This document shows positions 13,566-19,575 of a stretch of DNA of 23,929 nt, piece after piece. Below the pieces are notes generated by a model that was not told where the DNA came from, ran no database searches, and worked only from the letters and a program-made list of their open reading frames with translations. The translations under genes and the position numbers were made by a program. Location: assembly GCA_037147155.1 (NCBI GenBank), contig JBAWVR010000008.1, positions 1 through 23,929 of the forward strand. Direction: 5' to 3'. This DNA comes from JBAWVR01 sp037147155 (GTDB lineage Bacteria > Patescibacteriota > Minisyncoccia > Phycocordibacterales > GWA1-40-21). Position 1 is the stretch's first letter. Each line of letters begins with the position of its first letter.

Positions 13566-14519
13566 ATGAACCTACATGAATTAAAACAACAGTTTTTGGA
13601 ATATATTGAGATCGAACGAGGTCGTGCGGTGAAGACTATTGAGAATTATGACCGTTATCTCACCCTATTTTTCAAACAAACTGGTGTCAAAGAGCCAAAA
13701 GATATCACCAACGAGAAGGTGCGTGAGTTTCGTGTTTGGCTGAACCGTCAGCCAGGCGCCAAAACCCGCCAGTTTTCCTCTATTCAGGCGTCCACTACCG
13801 GCAATATGAGCAAGAAGACGCAAAATTACTATCTGATTGCTCTTCGTTCCTTCCTAAAATTTATGTCCCGTCGCGGTTTCACTTCCCTACCCGCTGATAA
13901 TATTGAATTGGCCAAAGTTGGCGAGCGTTCTATTGATGTGATTACTCCGACCGAACTCAAAAGACTTCTTGAAGCACCTGACAAAGAAGAAAATCCAGAA
14001 CGCCGTGCTCGCGACAAAGCCATTATGGAACTTCTCTTTTCCACCGGTCTGCGTGTCTCCGAATTGTGTTCTTTGACCAATGATTTGGATTTGGCCCAAG
14101 ACGAATTTTCTATTCGCGGAAAAGGTAGTAAGGTGCGTGTCGTGTTTCTCTCGGATGAAGCCAAGACCGCGATTCGCGCCTACCTCGCTTTACGCAAAGA
14201 TATGTCTGACGCCTTGTTTGTAAATATTTACGAGAAAAATAAAGAAGAAAAAAGTAAAGACAATCCACATGGGTTCCTCGATCGCCGTTCGATTGAGAGA
14301 ATTGTAAAGCGTTATGCTGTACTCGCTGGAATTTCTAAGAAAGTAACACCACACGTGATTCGTCACTGTTTCGCTACCGACTTGCTTTCCAATGGTGCGG
14401 ACATCCGTAGTGTCCAAGCCATGCTCGGCCACTCCAATATTGCGACGACCCAAATCTATACCCATGTGACGGACAAACATTTGCGTGATATACATAAGAA
14501 GTTTCATAATAAGAATTAG
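13566..14519 (+). CDS. Tyrosine recombinase, XerC/XerD family
   Basis: 317-residue site-specific recombinase with an N-terminal SAM-like core-binding domain (about 1-105) and a C-terminal catalytic domain. All active-site residues are readable: R163 in STGLRVSELC, K186 or K189 in RGKGSKVRVV, H263 and R266 in TPHVIRHCFA, H289 in LGHSNIATT and the nucleophile Y298 in TQIYTHV. It is slightly longer than XerC/XerD (~300) because of an insert around residues 65-82. I see no integron-integrase-specific insert. It may be the cell's single Xer protein resolving chromosome dimers, which would fit an origin-side gene set only loosely; its place divergent to the small-gene island also allows a mobile-element role. 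No SD; the start follows the promoter closely. Confidence 0.92.
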   Translation: MNLHELKQQFLEYIEIERGRAVKTIENYDRYLTLFFKQTGVKEPKDITNEKVREFRVWLNRQPGAKTRQFSSIQASTTGNMSKKTQNYYLIALRSFLKFMSRRGFTSLPADNIELAKVGERSIDVITPTELKRLLEAPDKEENPERRARDKAIMELLFSTGLRVSELCSLTNDLDLAQDEFSIRGKGSKVRVVFLSDEAKTAIRAYLALRKDMSDALFVNIYEKNKEEKSKDNPHGFLDRRSIERIVKRYAVLAGISKKVTPHVIRHCFATDLLSNGADIRSVQAMLGHSNIATTQIYTHVTDKHLRDIHKKFHNKN

Positions 14520-14523
14520 CTTT

Positions 14524-14651
14524 ACTAATCAACCAATGAGACGAATACAACAAATCGACTAACAAATAAATACAAATTAAGGGCTGGTTTTGCGGAGCAA
14601 AACCAGCCCTTTCTTTATTCGTAGTCGATTCGTATCATTCGTACAATTAGT
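14524..14651. repeat. ATACGAAT-type intergenic repeat around the recombinase terminator
   Basis: Left arm starts ACTAATCAACCAATGAGACG and right arm ends with TATCATTCGTACAATTAGT. The arms are imperfect inverted repeats of each other around the hairpin at 14579-14611. The left arm has the exact 19-mer also found at 6973-6991, and the right arm is the reverse complement of the arm at 6956-7000 minus nine bases. Confidence 0.65.
14579..14611 (+). terminator. Recombinase terminator
   Basis: Perfect hairpin AAGGGCTGGTTTTGC-GGA- and complement, followed by TTTCTTT. Confidence 0.85.
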
Positions 14652-14734
14652 ATATTGGTATATTTAATTCGTAATGATATAATTAATTCAGAACCCTCTC
14701 CCTCTCTCCTCTTTTAAAAATAAACACACGGTCG

Positions 14735-14762
14735 AATACCAAAACTCTAACCCATTGGTATT
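14735..14762. promoter_or_regulatory. Inverted repeat upstream of the small membrane protein
   Basis: AATACCAA and TTGGTATT separated by 12 bases, overlapping a weak -35-like TTGTGC, with TTAATG 17 bases on. A possible operator. Confidence 0.3.
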
Positions 14763-14813
14763 GTGCGGACTCGTTCTTTCAAATTAATGGCATACACGTC
14801 TCATTTCACTTTT

Positions 14814-15134
14814 ATGTTCAACATAAAAAACATTTTTAATAATAATATCTCCGAGAAAGAAGAACATTTTGCTTTTCTTGCTTACATATTTTTCTTATTG
14901 CCTGCCCCATTCTCCCAACAATCAGACTTCATTCGCTTTCATATGAAGCAGGGTCTGATTTTATTTTTACTCGTGATAATCCTAAAAACTTTTGCCGTCG
15001 CCTTACCTGCTGTTTTTGGTTTTTTAAACCCTGTTATTTTGCCTATTTGGGTGGTGCTTTTTATGATCGGTAGTTTGCATGCGATTCGTGGTGAAATGGA
15101 AAAACTCCCGGTTATTGGTGGTCTGCTTGTCTAA
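14814..15134 (+). CDS. Small membrane protein, DUF4870/Tic20-like topology
   Basis: 106 residues from the chosen ATG (starts MFNIKNIFNNNISEKEEHFA). Three hydrophobic stretches follow: AFLAYIFFLLPAPFS, LILFLLVIILKTFAVALPAVF and LPIWVVLFMIGSLHAIRG, with DFIRFHMKQGLILF between the first two. A histidine/charged first loop followed by a FHxxQ-like motif is the layout of the DUF4870/Tic20-like small membrane proteins, but sequence similarity is not certain. In-frame GTG (14763) and ATG (14787) starts exist upstream; I prefer 14814 because the sequence before it looks non-coding. Function unknown. Confidence 0.65.
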   Translation: MFNIKNIFNNNISEKEEHFAFLAYIFFLLPAPFSQQSDFIRFHMKQGLILFLLVIILKTFAVALPAVFGFLNPVILPIWVVLFMIGSLHAIRGEMEKLPVIGGLLV

Positions 15135-15197
15135 TTACTTTTACTAAAGCAAAAAATAGGTTATCATATTTGTATATTAGGTTAATTGATTTTTCTT

Positions 15198-15311
15198 ATG
15201 TTTAAATTCGTTCCACCAATGACTATCGGAGAATGGGTCTTTCTCGGTCTCGTGGCTCTTATAGCTGTCGGCGCTTATTATGTTTTGCAATTTTTGTCTG
15301 CTGCGCTCTAA
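15198..15311 (+). CDS. 37-residue single-helix membrane peptide upstream of xth
   Basis: Starts MFKFVPPMTIGEWVFLGLVA and continues through a hydrophobic stretch (LIAVGAYYVLQFL) to SAAL. One membrane helix, no charged residues after Glu12. It ends five bases before the exonuclease III ATG, so the two genes are probably co-transcribed. No relative is recognised. Its codon pattern matches the neighbourhood and it overlaps the spurious upstream extension of the xth frame, which supports starting xth at 15317. Confidence 0.5.
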   Translation: MFKFVPPMTIGEWVFLGLVALIAVGAYYVLQFLSAAL

Positions 15312-15316
15312 TTTGT

Positions 15317-16081
15317 ATGAAACTAATTTCCTGGAATGTGAATGGTTTGCGAGCTGTCTACAATAAGGACAAATGGAATCAGCTTTTTGAATTGGATCCA
15401 GATATTATTTGTTTGCAAGAGACTAAGTCACATCCTGAACAATTGCCAGACGAAGTGAGAAATCCAGCAGGGTACCATTCTTTCTTTGATCATTCAAAGC
15501 TCAAAAAGGGTTATAGTGGAGTGGCGATTTTTTCCAAAGAGAAACCTATTAAGGTTGAATACGGATTAGGTATCGCCAAGTTTGATGAAGAAGGACGTAC
15601 TCTAATCGCTCACTTCCCTGACTTCGCCCTGGCGAATGTTTATTTTCCTAACGGTGGTGGCGGTCCAGATAGACTAGAATACAAAATGGAGTTTTATGAA
15701 GCTTTTCTCAAGAAAATGGAGGTGATACGGGCGACGGGAAAGCCGATAATCTTCTGTGGTGATGTAAATACAGCTCATGCTGAAATCGATCTAGCTCATC
15801 CCAAGGAGAATGCTAAGAGTTCAGGTTTCTTGCCGGAAGAGAGAGCTTGGATTGATGAAGTAATTTCCACCGGTTACATTGATACTTTTCGCCACTTTCA
15901 TCCGGAGACTGTTCGCTATAGTTGGTGGGATATGAAGACCTATGCGCGAGACAGAAATATTGGTTGGAGAATCGATTACTTCTTTGTCTCCAAAGAGTTA
16001 AAAAATAAAATTACGAAAGCAGAAATTTTAGAAAATGTTTTTGGATCTGATCATTGTCCGGTGTCACTAGAGTTGAAGTAA
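15317..16081 (+). CDS. xth: Exodeoxyribonuclease III / AP endonuclease (ExoA/XthA family)
   Basis: 254-residue EEP-family nuclease that cuts at abasic sites in base excision repair and has 3'-5' exonuclease activity. Visible active-site parts: N7 in SWNVNGLRA, E35 in CLQETKS, Y109 in NVYFPNGG, D149 and N151 in FCGDVNTAH, the YSWWDMKTYARDRNIGWRID segment (its last residue apart) and D245/H246 in GSDHCPV. The frame is open upstream to 15233, but the family N-terminus is MKLISWNVNG, so the ATG at 15317 is the start. Probably co-transcribed with the 37-residue peptide before it. Confidence 0.96.
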   Translation: MKLISWNVNGLRAVYNKDKWNQLFELDPDIICLQETKSHPEQLPDEVRNPAGYHSFFDHSKLKKGYSGVAIFSKEKPIKVEYGLGIAKFDEEGRTLIAHFPDFALANVYFPNGGGGPDRLEYKMEFYEAFLKKMEVIRATGKPIIFCGDVNTAHAEIDLAHPKENAKSSGFLPEERAWIDEVISTGYIDTFRHFHPETVRYSWWDMKTYARDRNIGWRIDYFFVSKELKNKITKAEILENVFGSDHCPVSLELK

Positions 16082-16097
16082 TTACAAAAAATATTAC

Positions 16098-16139
16098 AAA
16101 CAAAATGCATGTCCTTTATAAAGGACATGCATTTTGTTT
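16098..16139. terminator. xth terminator, 42-base perfect palindrome
   Basis: Perfectly self-complementary around CCTTTATAAAGG with no loop, 16 bases after the xth stop codon. It contains ATGTCCTTTATAAAGGACAT, a sequence close to the core of the two promoters at 16212 and 20649. Confidence 0.75.
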
Positions 16140-16193
16140 AGATTTATCAAGCATATTTTGAAATTATAAAAAAGAAAATGAAAAGTAAATGAG

Positions 16194-16240
16194 TTATCCA
16201 CAATCATGTCCTTTACATGTCTTTTATACGAGATTATAAT
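16194..16240 (+). promoter_or_regulatory. DnaA box plus consensus promoter of the structured RNA
   Basis: Perfect DnaA box TTATCCACA (16194-16202), nine bases, TTTACA (16212-16217), 17 bases, TATAAT (16235-16240). The spacer and -35 region are identical over 22 bases with the promoter at 20649-20677. Predicted transcription start near 16247. Confidence 0.7.
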
Positions 16241-16246
16241 GATACC

Positions 16247-16609
16247 AGACTAAATAACAAATTGTGTTTGTTATTTGGAGAAAAAAGAATAAATAAATTT
16301 CATTTCATTTAGCGAAACTTATCTTTTCAATTTTCAACAACATTGTTCTTTATATAATCAGGTGGCGTGGTGTCCACTCTATAACGATCAAAATCTTTAA
16401 AAAGATTTTCAACAATTATTTGTTCTTTACGTTGAAAACTTACATATCAGATTACGATCACAAAACCGTATCATTCAAGGTGCGGGAACATAAATAAAAT
16501 AAATTGTTCTTTACTTGGGTTGCTTGTGGCTCCCCAATCAGACAATACATAAACTGGTTATATCCAGCTGTTCCTGAAAAACTATTCACTCTTCTGATAC
16601 GGTTTTTTT
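16247..16609 (+). ncRNA. Candidate structured non-coding RNA of about 360 nt, unknown family
   Basis: No ORF of note, but a consensus promoter in front and a terminator behind. Pairings seen by eye: 5' hairpin AAATAACAAA/TTTGTTATTT (16252-16276); GTGG/CCAC near 16365; AAAATCTTT/AAAGATTTT (16390-16409), which competes with TTTTCAAC/GTTGAAAA (16406-16438). The 3' domain is closed by AAAACCGTATCA (16462) with TGATACGGTTTT (16595) and contains CGGGAACA/TGTTCCTG, ATTGT/ACAAT, TTGGG/CCCAA and CTGG/CCAG. The last stem runs into seven Ts. TTGTTCTTTA occurs three times (16343, 16420, 16504), twice within a ~25 nt repeat starting ATTTTCAACAA. I found no tmRNA, RNase P, SRP or 6S hallmark. It lies between convergent xth and cca. 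Confidence 0.6.
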
Positions 16610-16635
16610 AATGGTTAGATTTTAGTTTTGCAACA

Positions 16636-16661
16636 AAAAACGGCTTAAACAAGCCGTTTTT
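16636..16661 (-). terminator. cca terminator
   Basis: AAAAACGGCTT-AAAC-AAGCCGTTTTT, seven bases past the cca stop codon on the minus strand. Confidence 0.8.
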
Positions 16662-16668
16662 CATATAT

Positions 16669-18177
16669 TTACTTAACTTTATGCTTGCTACGTAGCTTCT
16701 TTATTTCCTCCGCTTCAGCTTCTTCTTTCTTTTCTTTACCACTATCCCCTTTAGCTTTCAGCTCTTGATCAGTCAATTTAGATTTTTCTAGTGCCATCTT
16801 CTCGAGTGTCTCAACTGTATTTAATTCAGGATTATCCAAGACTTCTTCCAAGATTGAGTTTAGGATCCAACCAATTCTGGGTCCAGCCGGCTCACCAGTT
16901 ACTTCCATGAGTCGGAGCCCGTCCATTTTTAGCATACCAACTGAGATTGGATCTCGTAGAGCTTCCTCAATCATAGAGTGATACTTACGCAAACGATATG
17001 GATCCTCTTTTGGTCGCCCGGTACCAATACGGTCACAGATACGGACATTCATTAGGTCCCAGATATTATCTCGGCCAACATTGTTGATCATTCTACGCAC
17101 CGCTGAGAGTGAGATTAGCTCAGTGTCCGAGAAGAACATATGCCAGCGCACCATAGAGTGAACTTTTTCTGCTACCTTGTTGGGATATTTCAAGTGTTTC
17201 ATGACTTTCTCGGTGATTCTGGCGCTGATTACCTCATGTCCGTGAAAAGTCCATTGTTTTTGAATGTCGTCCCAACGACGAGACTTTGGTTTCCCGATGT
17301 CGTGTAACAAAGCAGCCAAGCGTATTTCTAGCGGGAAACCTTTGTCGGCGGCACACTGGAGACTGCGGATCAAGTGCTCCCAAACATCATAAGAGTGAGC
17401 TTGGTTTTGTTCTACACCAATAGCGTCTTCTAGTTCTGGTAGAATATATGGCAATAATCCAAGCTTTTGGCAGAGAAACAAGCCACTGGCTGGTTCTTTG
17501 GACATTATAATATTGTTGAATTCCACAGCAATACGCTCTTTGGCGATGTTTTTGAGCAAATGAGCATTGCGAACAATAGCTTCAGAGGTCTCAATGTTAA
17601 TCGTGAAACCTATTTCTGTTGCTATACGCACAGCGCGGAGGATTCTTAGGCCGTCTTCCTGAAAGCGAGCATCTGGTCCATCCACGGTACGAAGGATTTT
17701 AGCCTCCATATCCTCGTGTCCTTTAAATAAGTCAGTAGTTTGTCCTTTATATACCCCGTCTTTCTCTGATTTAATATCAATGTCCAAAGCAATGGCATTA
17801 ATAGTGAAATCACGTCTTTTAAGATCTTCTGATAAGTTTTGGCTAAAACTAACGCTATCCGGACGACGATTGTCCGAATAGGTTGATTCCAGGCGATATG
17901 GGGTGATCTCAATTACTTTGACGGTCTCATCACTCGCCTCTTCATAGACCACACCAACTGTACCAAAGGTGTTTTCATAGAAGGTTTTAGGGAATATTTC
18001 AATTATTTTGTCCGGAATAGCGTTGGTGGTGATGTCCCAGTCCTTTGGTTTCCTGTGTAACAAGAGATCACGTACACAACCACCTACCAAGTAGGCTTCA
18101 AAATTGTGTTGTTTGAGAATTTCCACTGTTTTAGCTACCTCAGCTGGAATCTTAAACTTATGATTAGTAGTTGTCAT
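16669..18177 (-). CDS. cca: CCA tRNA nucleotidyltransferase with HD domain
   Basis: 502-residue class II enzyme that adds or repairs the CCA end of tRNAs. It is needed here because the tRNA genes in the window do not encode CCA. Nucleotidyltransferase head: YLVGGCVRDLLL (29-40) with the catalytic pair D46/D48 in KDWDIT, then RRPDSVSFS and RRDFTINAIA (121-130). The RNA-binding neck contains DGLRILRAVRIATEIGF (about 175-191). The HD domain has LLHDIGKPKSRRW (about 290-302) and FHGHEVISA. The C-terminus ends in a Lys/Glu-rich coil (about 470-502). The ATG at 18177 follows a short untranslated gap. It points toward the structured RNA and sits next to tRNA-Arg on the same strand. Confidence 0.95.
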   Translation of the reverse strand: MTTTNHKFKIPAEVAKTVEILKQHNFEAYLVGGCVRDLLLHRKPKDWDITTNAIPDKIIEIFPKTFYENTFGTVGVVYEEASDETVKVIEITPYRLESTYSDNRRPDSVSFSQNLSEDLKRRDFTINAIALDIDIKSEKDGVYKGQTTDLFKGHEDMEAKILRTVDGPDARFQEDGLRILRAVRIATEIGFTINIETSEAIVRNAHLLKNIAKERIAVEFNNIIMSKEPASGLFLCQKLGLLPYILPELEDAIGVEQNQAHSYDVWEHLIRSLQCAADKGFPLEIRLAALLHDIGKPKSRRWDDIQKQWTFHGHEVISARITEKVMKHLKYPNKVAEKVHSMVRWHMFFSDTELISLSAVRRMINNVGRDNIWDLMNVRICDRIGTGRPKEDPYRLRKYHSMIEEALRDPISVGMLKMDGLRLMEVTGEPAGPRIGWILNSILEEVLDNPELNTVETLEKMALEKSKLTDQELKAKGDSGKEKKEEAEAEEIKKLRSKHKVK

Positions 18178-18229
18178 TATTCTTTGGTTAGTTTTACTAA
18201 TTTGGCTATAGGAAGGATTCGGTCAGACC

Positions 18230-18245
18230 CCTGCCTACCGGCAGG
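18230..18245. repeat. Short GC-rich palindrome
   Basis: CCTGCC-TACC-GGCAGG in the gap between cca and tRNA-Arg, followed by further CAGGC. A small palindromic intergenic repeat. The rest of 18178-18332 shows a weak hairpin (TAGGTAAAT/ATTTGCCTA, 18301-18320) that may end the tRNA-Arg transcript. Confidence 0.5.
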
Positions 18246-18332
18246 CAGGCCGACTCTGTGCCTACTGGCTCGGTATAGCTCCGTCTTTCTCGTCCTAGCG
18301 TAGGTAAATAAATTTGCCTACTCTGCTCGCTG

Positions 18333-18404
18333 TGCTCTCAGTAGGACTCGAACCTACAATGACGGTTCCGAAGACCGTTGTGATATCCATTTCACCATGA
18401 GAGC
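18333..18404 (-). tRNA. tRNA-Arg (anticodon TCG)
   Basis: Full cloverleaf on the minus strand: acceptor GCTCTCA/TGAGAGC, D arm GTGA...TCAC, anticodon stem ACGGT/ACCGT with loop CTTCGGA (anticodon TCG), T arm GTAGG-TTCGAGT-CCTAC, discriminator A. CCA is not encoded. Confidence 0.9.
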
Positions 18405-18462
18405 GCTATTTGTTTGTAATTTTATCTAATATTTCCAAGCCGTTATTCAAAGTTGTTTGCTA

Positions 18463-18539
18463 ACGGTTCCGTTGACCGGAAGTGATATTTACCCGTACAG
18501 GTTTCTTTACCTTGTCTGGGTCCATTTCACCACGGGAGC
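18463..18539 (-). pseudogene. Broken tRNA-Arg-like copy with D-loop insertion
   Basis: On the minus strand it starts GCTCCCGTGGTGAAATGGA like the intact tRNA-Arg. A 33-base insert with its own hairpin (CCC...GGG, ACAAGGT/ACCTGT) follows, then TATCAC and an anticodon arm with loop CAACGGA (ACG where the anticodon would be, but A instead of the universal U33). After ACCGT no T arm or 3' acceptor strand can be found. It is probably a decayed tandem duplicate of tRNA-Arg. Confidence 0.6.
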
Positions 18540-18657
18540 GTTAAATTATTATCAACTGATGATAAAATTAAGAATCTATCGGATTTGACTCTTGAAGTTT
18601 ATAATACTTTAAAATCTTTAATAAAGCAAAGTTTAAACAATGTGATAATATAACACA

Positions 18658-18673
18658 TATTTCACGTGTAACA
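18658..18673. promoter_or_regulatory. parS-like site 1
   Basis: TATTTCACGTGTAACA, 14 of 16 matches to TGTTTCACGTGAAACA. It lies in the AT-rich gap between the broken tRNA and tRNA-Gly. Confidence 0.5.
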
Positions 18674-18718
18674 TTTTAAACATAAAATATATGGCTATAA
18701 ATATATATATAATCAGTA

Positions 18719-18746
18719 TTGTTTTTTTCTTAAAATAAGTTATAAT
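18719..18746 (+). promoter_or_regulatory. tRNA-Gly promoter
   Basis: TTGTTT, 16 bases, TATAAT; about 30 bases before the tRNA 5' end. Confidence 0.6.
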
Positions 18747-18776
18747 GTCAGAACAATTTAATAGCAAGTTGTGATT

Positions 18777-18847
18777 GCGGGTATGGTTTAGTGGTAGAAC
18801 ACGTCCTTGCCAAGGATGAGACGGGAGTTCGATTCTCCCTACCCGCA
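18777..18847 (+). tRNA. tRNA-Gly (anticodon GCC)
   Basis: Acceptor GCGGGTA/TACCCGC, D loop TTTAGTGGTAGAA, anticodon loop TTGCCAA (GCC), T arm GGGAG-TTCGATT-CTCCC, discriminator A. CCA is not encoded. Confidence 0.95.
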
Positions 18848-18848
18848 C

Positions 18849-18891
18849 AAAATAAGAAAACCGCCGACAAAATCGGCGGTTTTCTTATTTT
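18849..18891 (+). terminator. tRNA-Gly terminator
   Basis: A 19-base-pair perfect stem with CAAAA loop (AACCGCCGA-CAAAA-TCGGCGGTT at the top), starting one base after the tRNA end and finishing in T-rich sequence. Confidence 0.85.
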
Positions 18892-18938
18892 AAAAACTTG
18901 CAAAGCCAAGTTTTTCAGTGCGGGTAGGGAGAATCGAA
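18892..18938 (+). repeat. Hairpin plus inverted copy of the tRNA-Gly 3' end
   Basis: A small hairpin AAAAACTTG-CAAAGC-CAAGTTTTT (18892-18915) is followed by 21 bases (18918-18938) exactly complementary to 18828-18848. Those cover the T loop, the 3' side of the T stem, the 3' acceptor strand, the discriminator and one more base. A transcript reading past the terminator could pair this copy with the tRNA itself. Confidence 0.75.
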
Positions 18939-19045
18939 AGGCGGAGGGCACGAAGCGTAGCGGAGTCGGAATTCAGCAGAATTCCGGTCCGAGCCAGGGT
19001 CGTGCGGCTCATCGAGTGACGACGAGATGAGAACGCCTGACCGAT
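18926..19045. repeat. GC-rich multi-stem intergenic element
   Basis: Nested inverted repeats: GAGAATCG/CGATTCTC and GGCG/CGCC on the outside, then GCACGA/TCGTGC, CGGA/TCCG and the perfect hairpin CGGAATTC-AGCA-GAATTCCG. CTCATC/GATGAG lies to the right. The left outer arm is part of the inverted tRNA-Gly copy. It has no coding potential and is far more GC-rich than its surroundings. Confidence 0.5.
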
Positions 19046-19071
19046 TCTCTTCCATTTTCCCCTCGTCTGTC

Positions 19072-19091
19072 ATTCCCGCGCAGGCGGGAAT
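19072..19091. repeat. Palindromic repeat ATTCCCGC-N4-GCGGGAAT
   Basis: A perfect 8-base inverted repeat in the context GTCATTCCCGC...GCGGGAATCCAG. This form recurs as an intergenic repeat in many unrelated bacteria (for example the ATTCCC-N8-GGGAAT dRS3 of Neisseria). Confidence 0.6.
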
Positions 19092-19157
19092 CCAGCCCCC
19101 TAAGTCCTATAAGCCACCCGCTCATCTGTCCTTCAACTGTCTCTAATCGTCCTTGTC

Positions 19158-19377
19158 TTATCCCCAAAAACCCCTATTTTTACTCAAAACTGTGGATAAC
19201 TCTGTGGACATGTGAATAAAAGACAGCTTTCAGACACCAAAGGAAAGTCTAATAAAGAGTAAAAGCCGTCAAGGATAAAATAGGATATATGGCTCAATAT
19301 GGCCATATATTATCTAGAACAGTCCTTAAAACTCCCCTTTTGACCTATATTTGACCCTAATAGTTACACATGAAACA
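19158..19377. other. Candidate replication origin (DnaA-box cluster)
   Basis: TTATCCCCA (19158-19166, 8 of 9), the perfect box TGTGGATAA (19191-19199) and TGTGGACAT (19203-19211, 7 of 9) lie within 54 bases. AT-rich DNA follows, with an inverted repeat ATATATGGC/GGCCATATAT near 19285-19310. parS-like sites flank it on both sides, and genes on the left mostly run left while those on the right mostly run right. No dnaA, dnaN or rpmH is in the window, so this is inference. Confidence 0.4.
19362..19377. promoter_or_regulatory. parS-like site 2
   Basis: AGTTACACATGAAACA, 13 of 16 matches to TGTTTCACGTGAAACA. Confidence 0.45.
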
Positions 19378-19393
19378 CAACTGTGGATGCTTT

Positions 19394-19437
19394 AGACCAA
19401 GGACCGACCTTGGTTTGGGGGTGTTTCATGTGAAAAT
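19394..19437. repeat. Hairpin + parS block, copy A
   Basis: A hairpin CCAAGG-ACCGA-CCTTGG with T tract, then TGTTTCATGTGAAAA (parS-like site 3, 19422-19437). The hairpin part is identical over 23 bases to 20121-20143 and the whole block is duplicated at 20121-20165. Confidence 0.65.
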
Positions 19438-19460
19438 TCCCGCTTCGGGTATTGCGAGCC

Positions 19461-19521
19461 TTGCGAAGCAATCCAGTCTTATCTCCTTTGTTTTGCACTA
19501 AAGGTCTGGATTGCTTCGCAA
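19461..19521. repeat. Inverted repeat TTGCGAAGCAATCCAG
   Basis: A perfect 16-base inverted repeat (19461-19476 and 19506-19521) with a 29-base loop. The GCGAAGCAATCC wording is that of a widespread bacterial palindromic repeat. It lies just upstream of the yraN promoter. Confidence 0.55.
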
Positions 19522-19533
19522 TAACAAAGACTT

Positions 19534-19562
19534 TTGATAGCTTATTTAGAATATGTTATATT
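19534..19562 (+). promoter_or_regulatory. yraN promoter
   Basis: TTGATA (19534-19539), 17 bases, TATATT (19557-19562). The start site falls about seven bases before the ATG at 19576. Confidence 0.55.
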
Positions 19563-19575
19563 TAAACGAAATAGT

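Noticed and set aside
15233..15316. N-terminal extension of exonuclease III
   Set aside because: The family starts at MKLISWNVNG (15317); the extension is out of frame with, and explained by, the 37-codon membrane peptide.
18828..18938. Attachment sites of an integrated element at tRNA-Gly
   Set aside because: Integration would give direct repeats of the tRNA end; here the copy is inverted and only ~70 bases away, with no cargo between.
18633..18951. Apparent minus-strand ORFs across tRNA-Gly
   Set aside because: They read the antisense of a tRNA and its terminator; the peptides are the usual by-products of tRNA sequence.
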